Shown piece after piece: positions 58,254 to 64,000 of a stretch of DNA of 64,000 nt. A model generated the notes under the pieces. That model did no database searches and was not told the origin of the DNA. It saw only the letters and a list, made by a program, of their open reading frames with translations. The DNA comes from CAZUAQ01 sp964618455. GTDB taxonomy: Bacteria > Planctomycetota > Phycisphaerae > UBA1845 > PWPN01. Every line of letters starts with the position of its first letter. Position 1 is the stretch's first letter. The DNA lies in the NCBI GenBank assembly GCA_964618455.1, contig CAZUAQ010000012.1, positions 1-64,000 of the forward strand. The letters are read 5' to 3'. The position numbers and the translations under genes were made by a program.

Positions 58254-60185
58254 TTACCTGCCGTCAGCGTTTTCGGCAGCCTCGGGAAGTGGAGGCGACT
58301 GGGGATAAGGAATGGATGAGCCCGCGACGCGATTGCGGCCCTGCGACTTGGCCACGTACAACGCTTCATCCGCCCGGCCGATGGTACGTTCCCAGGGCTC
58401 CTCGGGGTCGTGCGTGGCGATGCCGACGCTGACCGTCACGAACTTGCTTACCGGGCTTGTCGCGTGGTCGAGTTTCAGATCACCGACGGACTGACGGATG
58501 CGTTCAGCGAGATGCAAGGCGTCATCCGCCGCCGTCACCGTCGCCAGGACGACGAACTCCTCACCGCCGTAACGCCCCACGAAGTCCTGCCCGCGACAGC
58601 TCGATGCCAGGCACTCGGCCACCTGTCGAAGGCAGGTATCACCAGCCTGGTGCCCTTTCGAATCGTTGTAATTCTTGAAGTGATCCACGTCGATCATGAG
58701 GATCGAGTACGGGGACTGATGGCGCAGGGCCCGGGTGTGCTCGTGCCGCAGGGTTTCTTCCCATGCCCGACGATTCAAGAGCCGCGTCAAGGGATCCGTC
58801 CGTGCGAGAAGGCTCAGCTCCGTATTGGACTGCGTCAGTTGACGTGTCAGCGCCTGCATTTCACCATTGGCGCGGAGCAGTTCCTCCTGGTGCTTTTCGA
58901 GCTGTTCCTTCTGGAGTTCGAGCTTGAGATTGGCGGTCTTGATCTCGTCCATGTAGGCGTGCAGTTGAGCCTCGGCTTCCTTCTGCTCGGTAATGTCGCG
59001 GTTGCTTCCGCGCAGTCCCAGGTAGCGCCCCTCGCTGTCCAGCACGGGCCGGCAGATGTGACTCATCCAGCGCGTCTCGCCTTCCTTCGTTTTGAAGCTG
59101 AACTCGCTCATGTGCGGCAATGTGCAGTTACCTCCCTCCCCCAGCGCCGCCAGGAAGACATGGCAGTTCGGTGAATGGATCAGCGTGTGGAAAAGGTCAG
59201 GACGCTGACGGATTTCCTCGGCGGAATAACCCGTAATCATGGAGCAGGCAGGCGACACGTAGCGAAGATTTTCATTCGGATCATGCCAGAACACCATGTC
59301 CGACGAGAACTCCGCCAGCGTGCGGAACAGTTCCTCGTTCTCCCGCAATGCCTGCTGTGCCTGATGTCGTTCGGTGATGTCCTGCACCAGCCCGTCGTAT
59401 CCGATCAGGCGTTGCTGATCATCGAAATGAGGGATGGACGTGTTTCTCACCCACCGGACGACACCATCCTTGCGCCGGATGCGGTGCTCGACCGGCGCGA
59501 CTTTCCTGCCCTGCAGGATGTCGGTGGCCTGCTTGATGATGGCCCCGCGATCCTCTTCAAGCACCATGTTGATCCAGAGATACGGGTCATCGGCCAGTTC
59601 GTCGGGGGCGTAGCCGGTAATCGCCAGGCAGGCGGGCGTGTGGGTGGTCGAGACCGGCACCCCGTCGCGCACCTCGACCGAAAAGATGTAGTCGGCCAAC
59701 TCGCCCGTGAGGCGATGGTAGCGTTCCTGCCACGAGATGAGTTCCCTTTCCATGCGCTTGGTTTTTGTCAGGTTCGACACCGCCACGAGCGCGCGATCGG
59801 CATCCCGGGGAACGAAGGACACGCGCACCCACAGGGAGATCCTCCCCGGTATGGTCAGCGCGTAGTCCTCAACGAAACGTGTGTGGTGCAGCAGGGCGAG
59901 CGCCATCTTCGCCGTCAGGCGCTCATGGCCACGGAGTGCGTCGAGCACCTCCCGGCGACTTGAAGCCTCCCAGGCCGGGCTCGGAATCAGTTGCTCGCTT
60001 GTACTCTCGAGACGAAGTTCCCCCTCCTCGAGCCAGACGTGAAGGACGAGATCGGAGGACGCCTCCAGCGTCGTGCGGCAAAGGCGCTCCAATTCGGTCA
60101 CCTGTTCCCGAAGCGCGGTGCATTCCTGTTCGGGCGTGTGAACCGGGGCGGGGGCAGGTCCGGAAATCTCCGGCGTGTCGGGCAT
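58254..60185 (-). CDS. PAS-containing diguanylate cyclase
   Basis: About 643 residues from the ATG at 60185, which has GGAGGG nine bases upstream. A short N-terminal coil is followed by at least two PAS/PAC repeats, each ending in the IRRKDG/FKTKEG...DITE(R/Q) pattern, and a long coiled segment. The GGDEF domain is in the C-terminal 170 residues, with GRYGGEEF (active variant) and an upstream RGQD, five residues away, that fits the product-inhibition I-site. It should make cyclic di-GMP from two GTP. There is no EAL or HD-GYP domain and no membrane segment, so it is probably a cytoplasmic sensor enzyme. Its ligands are unknown. Confidence 0.93.
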   Translation of the reverse strand: MPDTPEISGPAPAPVHTPEQECTALREQVTELERLCRTTLEASSDLVLHVWLEEGELRLESTSEQLIPSPAWEASSRREVLDALRGHERLTAKMALALLHHTRFVEDYALTIPGRISLWVRVSFVPRDADRALVAVSNLTKTKRMERELISWQERYHRLTGELADYIFSVEVRDGVPVSTTHTPACLAITGYAPDELADDPYLWINMVLEEDRGAIIKQATDILQGRKVAPVEHRIRRKDGVVRWVRNTSIPHFDDQQRLIGYDGLVQDITERHQAQQALRENEELFRTLAEFSSDMVFWHDPNENLRYVSPACSMITGYSAEEIRQRPDLFHTLIHSPNCHVFLAALGEGGNCTLPHMSEFSFKTKEGETRWMSHICRPVLDSEGRYLGLRGSNRDITEQKEAEAQLHAYMDEIKTANLKLELQKEQLEKHQEELLRANGEMQALTRQLTQSNTELSLLARTDPLTRLLNRRAWEETLRHEHTRALRHQSPYSILMIDVDHFKNYNDSKGHQAGDTCLRQVAECLASSCRGQDFVGRYGGEEFVVLATVTAADDALHLAERIRQSVGDLKLDHATSPVSKFVTVSVGIATHDPEEPWERTIGRADEALYVAKSQGRNRVAGSSIPYPQSPPLPEAAENADGR

Positions 60186-60384
60186 GAACGAAGTCCCTCC
60201 AAGCGAAGCCGCAATCGTCTTTCCTGTGATCGGAAGAATCGGGCCGAAACTGCCCTTGATTCCGTCACGAAGTTCGTGGTCCATGCCGGGTGGGGATCTC
60301 CCGACATGAGAAGTCTTGGATATTGGTGGCGAGGTGGGGAAGGGGGGGAAGTACCCGGGGGCGACGGCAAGGGGACATGAAGAA

Positions 60385-60416
60385 CCCCCGCGCAGGGAGA
60401 GCATCCCTGGCGGGGG
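60385..60416 (-). terminator. Terminator-like hairpin after the DUF2961 gene
   Basis: CCCCCGCGCAGGGA (60385-60398) pairs with TCCCTGGCGGGGG (60404-60416) with one bulge and a short loop. It lies 28 bases beyond the stop at 60444. The U run after it on the leftward transcript is weak (UUCUUC), so efficiency is uncertain. Confidence 0.5.
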
Positions 60417-60443
60417 TGAGTGTATCGGCGAGGGCGGTCGGGA

Positions 60444-62435
60444 CTACTTCAGAAGAATGTAATCCACGCCGGCCATGAATTTCTTATCCGCCTTCGGATT
60501 GATGCCTACTAGCTCAAGTGTCAAAGTATTCTGCCCCTTGTGCAGGGCGTGCGATCCCAGGTTCACCTCGTCGCCGATCGTGGTCTTCTCCGAATAGAGA
60601 TCGACCGGGTCCCCAGCCTTCTTGCCGTTGATGTAGAACTGCACGATGGCGTAGTCGAAGGACTTGATCGGCCGGAGCATGATCGTGCGTCGCGTGTTGG
60701 CGTCGACGTCGAAACCGAGCTTGACCTTGTCGCCGGGCTTGCCTTCCCGCCACCAGAACTGTTGCTCGCCGCTGAGGCTCTCGCCCAGCAACTGCTTGCC
60801 GACCAAGCCGGTCTTCTCCAGCACCTGCATGTCCTCGCCCTCCAGCGCGCCGGGCAGGCGCCAGGTCTTGTATTCCAGCGGATAGGGCGGGTCGGCCACC
60901 ATCTCCTTCGTGATCGGACCGAAGAAATCATGGCTCTTCGGCCGGCAGTACCAGTAACTGATCGCGTCGCGCACCGTGATGACGTTCGGCGCCCAGTGCC
61001 AGTTCTCGATATCGAACCGGAAGCTGTTCTCGAAGGGAATGTCGTCGATGATGTGGTAGCGGTTGTTCGTGACATTGCCGTAATTGGCGGGGCCGTCCAC
61101 GTATGGCTGGCCGTGGTAGGCATGGGAGAAGATTCCCGTGTCGCACCAGGCGTAGCCGTAGTAGTCCTCCGTACCCGTGCCGAAGTGGCTCGGGAAGGTC
61201 TCATCGTCGACGTAGATCTTCTCGTCGCCCTCGCCCCACCAGCCCTTGACCGGGTTGATCAGGTGCAGCGCCCCGCCGACGAAGCGCCCGCGGCCACGCA
61301 CCGAAAGGTGCATCCAGTCGTTCATCGGTCGCGACGGCAGCGCCGGATCGATCCGCCACTTGGCATGAAAGTGCAGCGAGTCGCTGGCCCAGTCGTAGGG
61401 CATCACCGCCACCGCGCCGTGAATGCGGACCTCCGTATCGCTGAGGTTATGCACTTCGATCTTGGCGTCCTTTTCAAAGGGCATCCACCAGTGGCACCAC
61501 ATGTCCGCCGGGCTGTCGTTGGTCACGCCCAGCGGCAGCGACGCGTAAGGAACCACGCCCGGCGCCATGCCGAAGAAGTCACCCACCGGGGCATGAACCG
61601 TCGTCTCGCCGTCGAAGGTCATGCTGAGCACGAGCCCGCGTGCGGCGGCGACGAGATCCTCGGCATCCAGATGGACGAGAAAGCCGCAGATCGCCTTTGA
61701 GCCGTCCATGGTCCAGAGTGTCGCGCGTCCATCGGGAGCGAGCGATTCGTCAAAGGGCTTCTTGGTGCGCTCGGCCGGCGGACCGCCACCTGCACGCGTG
61801 TTGCTCAGGCGTTCGCAGATCTCCGCGATCTTGTCGGCGTAAGTCTTCAGGTCGCCGGGGGTGAACGTCTTGACCTTCGTGCCCTTTTCATACGTCCGGT
61901 AGTTCACGTGGTAGTAGAAGTCACCCTTGTCACTGGTGATCTTGCAACTCTTAGCGTAGGGGATCGGGAAGTAGAGATTGGTGCCGCGGGCCCGCATGCC
62001 CGACAGCGGCTCGGGGAAGGCGTCCACCTCACCGGTGAGCAAGGCCTTCATGTCCTCCTCGATGACCGGCGTGCTGCTGCCGTCGAGATAGATGCGGAGT
62101 GTGCCTTCCGGGTTGGCCGACCAGATGCGGACCATCGCGCCCGGCCCTTCCGCGTCCATCATGACGTACTCTTTGCGGCCGTTCATCTCCTCGGTGCGCA
62201 AGTACCAGCCGCGGTCACCGTTGGCGAACCAGCCGTGATGATTCGAGAACGACTTGGAGTTCTGGTCATAGCTCGAAAACTGTTTTGTCGTATAGGCGGG
62301 ATTGGGCAGACGGGTCAGCCGCTTCAGGTCCACCATCTGGTCCAGCAGCGTGTCGGTGGTGATCTCCGCCGCCGCACCGGCGAGCCCGAACAGCATGCCG
62401 CTCAGCACCGCCGCCATCGTTACCATCTTCCTCAT
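60444..62435 (-). CDS. Secreted DUF2961/GH172-family glycosidase-like protein
   Basis: 663 residues with a signal peptide (about 1-22) and the ATG set by GAGGAG nine bases upstream. FGTGTEDYYGYAW is the hallmark of DUF2961; the family includes GH172 enzymes such as difructose anhydride and alpha-D-arabinofuranosidase-like glycosidases. The rest is a beta-sandwich-like double-jelly-roll. C-terminal strands with RRTIMLRPIKSFDYAIVQFYINGKK would form the second half. The glycan it acts on is not known. In planctomycetes it is common among other carbohydrate-active genes, here near the sulfatase and GH78. Confidence 0.85.
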   Translation of the reverse strand: MRKMVTMAAVLSGMLFGLAGAAAEITTDTLLDQMVDLKRLTRLPNPAYTTKQFSSYDQNSKSFSNHHGWFANGDRGWYLRTEEMNGRKEYVMMDAEGPGAMVRIWSANPEGTLRIYLDGSSTPVIEEDMKALLTGEVDAFPEPLSGMRARGTNLYFPIPYAKSCKITSDKGDFYYHVNYRTYEKGTKVKTFTPGDLKTYADKIAEICERLSNTRAGGGPPAERTKKPFDESLAPDGRATLWTMDGSKAICGFLVHLDAEDLVAAARGLVLSMTFDGETTVHAPVGDFFGMAPGVVPYASLPLGVTNDSPADMWCHWWMPFEKDAKIEVHNLSDTEVRIHGAVAVMPYDWASDSLHFHAKWRIDPALPSRPMNDWMHLSVRGRGRFVGGALHLINPVKGWWGEGDEKIYVDDETFPSHFGTGTEDYYGYAWCDTGIFSHAYHGQPYVDGPANYGNVTNNRYHIIDDIPFENSFRFDIENWHWAPNVITVRDAISYWYCRPKSHDFFGPITKEMVADPPYPLEYKTWRLPGALEGEDMQVLEKTGLVGKQLLGESLSGEQQFWWREGKPGDKVKLGFDVDANTRRTIMLRPIKSFDYAIVQFYINGKKAGDPVDLYSEKTTIGDEVNLGSHALHKGQNTLTLELVGINPKADKKFMAGVDYILLK

Positions 62436-62728
62436 CGCTCTCGTCTCCTCTCAGGTCGTATGGGGATTGTGGCGATCGTGATTTCCCCCGCCCGGTCGCC
62501 TCAAGCCTGATCGCCGACGGTCATCGCCGTCACGTTCACTGGGGGATCGGCCATTGTCCCCGCCCCCCGTCAAAACGCAAGATTCGGAGAAGCCTCGTCA
62601 CAAACGGCCATCCGCGCCGCATCGTCGTGTCCGTACCGCGCATGCCAGTAAGCGGAGACGGAATCCATCTGTGGAAAGACGTGTGATGTACTCGTGGGTT
62701 ACTCCTGCTGCCAAGCGGCAACGCGCAT
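62436..62728. other. Intergenic region, no gene seen
   Basis: This stretch lies between the start of the DUF2961 gene and the terminator of the cytochrome gene. It should hold the promoter of the DUF2961 gene. Open frames here have no ribosome site or family resemblance. Confidence 0.4.
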
Positions 62729-62763
62729 AAAAAAAGCGTCTCCCTCGGGGGAGGGAGACGCTT
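62729..62763 (-). terminator. Strong rho-independent terminator of the cytochrome gene
   Basis: A 13-bp perfect stem, AAGCGTCTCCCTC (62734-62746) with GAGGGAGACGCTT (62751-62763), closes a four-base loop. Seven A on the plus strand (62729-62735) give the U run for leftward transcription. It starts 30 bases beyond the stop codon at 62793. Confidence 0.85.
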
Positions 62764-62792
62764 GGGTTTGATACGCGATTGGATTCGGCGGC

Positions 62793-64000
62793 TTACAGCC
62801 CGGCGTCCGTAAGGATCTCGTCCGCCGTCTCGAGAATCGATCGGACGTAATCGGGATTATGCATGCCGAGGCTGCCGTCGCTGACCACGTAGTGGTACAG
62901 GAAGCGTACCTGCTTGACCTCGTCGCTGAGAGCGTCCTGACCTTCCGCATCGGGGCCGCCTGCAGCGATGTACTCCCACGTGGACGGATCGCCGAGACGA
63001 TCGGCAATGTCATCCAGACGCGACTGGATCTCCGTCTGCAGTGTGGTTTCCGCCGCCAGGGCCTGCTCCATCGACGGATGGCAGCTGGCCGAGGCACAAC
63101 TCAGTTCGTTGACCTCGAACGTGTGGCCCGAGATGGCCGGGGCCTGCTCGTCCTGGAAGTCCTGACGATACAGGTGGCATGTGGCACACTGCTCCGTGGC
63201 GAAGGAGTGGACCGACACCCGGCTCAGCACCAGCGGATCGGTGTCCTCGGGGACTGGCATCTCGCCCACGTAGATGTTGGACTGATTACTGTGGTGCGGG
63301 CCACGCGTCGTGGCTTCCCAGGTCCGACCGCGGCTGTGGTGACACTGGCCGCACAGGTTGAACCGGGCCGCGTTCGTGGCGGCATCCACCGTGTTGGTCG
63401 GTGCCGGGCTGGCCACCTCCGGGAAGCGGAGCTGGAAGTCGCGCCCATCCTCAGGCGTTGGGGCATTGCCGGTCTGGGCGTGAGGATCGTGACAGACCGC
63501 GCACTCGATGGCAATCTGCTCTTCCCGGGTCTGCCCGGCAAAGGCATCGTCATCGAATGTTTCGCCGTTGAGGATGCTGCGGACGAAGAACTCGCCCGAG
63601 TGGCACTTCCCGCAGTTGTTCAACAATACACCCATTTCGAAGTCTTCTGCAGCGACTTCCGTCACGAGTGCGTGACCGGAGGATTCCCAATCCTCGAAGT
63701 GCGGATGGTGCGAACCGGTATGGCACACACCGCAGACCTCCGAGGAGAGGTCGACCGGCGGCAGCAGGGTTTCATCATTCACGTTTTCGACGTGCGCCCG
63801 TGAAGGACCGTGACAGCTTTCGCAACCGACACCCGCCAGCACGGCGGTGGTCTGCATATCGACGTAGCCACCCTCTTCACCAAAGCCGACGACGTGGCAG
63901 GGCAGGCAAACGGGGTTCGTATCCTGGCCGATGGCCTGCAGCGACTCGATCGCGCGGGCGTGCAGCGTGTCCTGCCAGTGTTCCGTGATATTCACGTGGC
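62793..64000 (-). CDS. Multiheme cytochrome c-like protein (5' end outside window)
   Basis: At least 401 residues, cut at the right edge: the frame stays open to the last bases, so the start and probably a signal peptide lie beyond. Seven CxxCH heme-binding motifs are visible (CLPCH, CESCH, CGVCH, CGKCH, CAVCH, CGQCH, CATCH), plus one unusual C-x4-CH (CASASCH). That suggests an octaheme type, or more, such as the NrfA/hydroxylamine-oxidase-like cytochromes. Many His residues between the motifs could be distal ligands. It is probably periplasmic and moves electrons in anaerobic respiration or extracellular transfer. No further cytochrome genes can be seen because the window ends. Confidence 0.85.
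   Translation of the reverse strand, partial: HVNITEHWQDTLHARAIESLQAIGQDTNPVCLPCHVVGFGEEGGYVDMQTTAVLAGVGCESCHGPSRAHVENVNDETLLPPVDLSSEVCGVCHTGSHHPHFEDWESSGHALVTEVAAEDFEMGVLLNNCGKCHSGEFFVRSILNGETFDDDAFAGQTREEQIAIECAVCHDPHAQTGNAPTPEDGRDFQLRFPEVASPAPTNTVDAATNAARFNLCGQCHHSRGRTWEATTRGPHHSNQSNIYVGEMPVPEDTDPLVLSRVSVHSFATEQCATCHLYRQDFQDEQAPAISGHTFEVNELSCASASCHPSMEQALAAETTLQTEIQSRLDDIADRLGDPSTWEYIAAGGPDAEGQDALSDEVKQVRFLYHYVVSDGSLGMHNPDYVRSILETADEILTDAGL

Overview
The window is high-GC chromosomal DNA from a member of the Planctomycetota, most likely class Phycisphaerae. I infer this from lineage habits rather than from a marker gene. They include a recurring Cys-rich ribbon of the form CxxC-(G/S/D)Y-(D/N)xRG...CPECG(Y/W) in three membrane proteins, an extracytoplasmic-function sigma factor with a long C-terminal extension next to a Ser/Thr kinase and an FHA protein, a Gfo/Idh/MocA oxidoreductase beside a DoxX-like protein, type II pseudopilin-like proteins, a sulfatase, and secreted glycan-active enzymes (GH78 rhamnosidase, DUF2961/GH172). 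A run of 10 N at 54630-54639 shows that this is a draft assembly. I see no rRNA, tRNA or CRISPR array.

Layout. 1-1650 is a lower-GC accessory patch: a ribbon membrane protein, a small hypothetical gene, and two related MITE-like repeats, one with 14-bp perfect inverted ends. 1650-9300 holds a DUF362 protein, a eukaryote-type UDP-sugar pyrophosphorylase, an enhancer-binding-protein-like regulator that lacks the sigma-54 contact loop, a pseudopilin with a membrane partner, and a secreted protein. 9425-16440 holds the oxidoreductase/DoxX pair, ApbE, SAM hydroxide adenosyltransferase and a DRE-TIM aldolase. 16525-24920 is a leftward signalling block (coiled-coil protein, FHA protein, Ser/Thr kinase with TM2 domain, large membrane protein, ECF sigma factor with a zinc anti-sigma-like tail).

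Diverging from that block, 25158-27925 is a compact rightward cassette: a tiny protein that is almost only a Tat signal peptide, a PqqD-family peptide chaperone, an HPr-kinase-related kinase and a PF14907-type nucleotidyltransferase. This is the best candidate here for a poorly described system. It looks like a peptide-modifying (perhaps phosphorylating or nucleotidylating) machine with its candidate substrate encoded first.

28055-40616 carries a PLDc_N peptide, alpha-glucan phosphorylase, an ornithine-cyclodeaminase-like LOR/SDH protein, a MEDS sensor paired with a hybrid histidine kinase, EF-P, and a rightward run of dprA, NUDIX, sulfatase, small zinc protein and an EndoIII-like glycosylase. 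40634-46771 carries GH78, a rhomboid-like protein without an obvious catalytic Ser, and a secreted glycoside-hydrolase-like protein. 46884-49874 is isoprenoid synthesis (prenyl diphosphate synthase and DXS). 49884-57722 holds two sodium:solute symporters, tandem zinc-ribbon membrane proteins and an ABC exporter. 57927-64000 has a small Cys-pair protein, a PAS/GGEEF diguanylate cyclase, a DUF2961 glycosidase and a multiheme cytochrome c cut by the window edge. Together the genes suggest a heterotrophic glycan degrader with glycogen metabolism, rich phospho-signalling and multiheme electron transfer.
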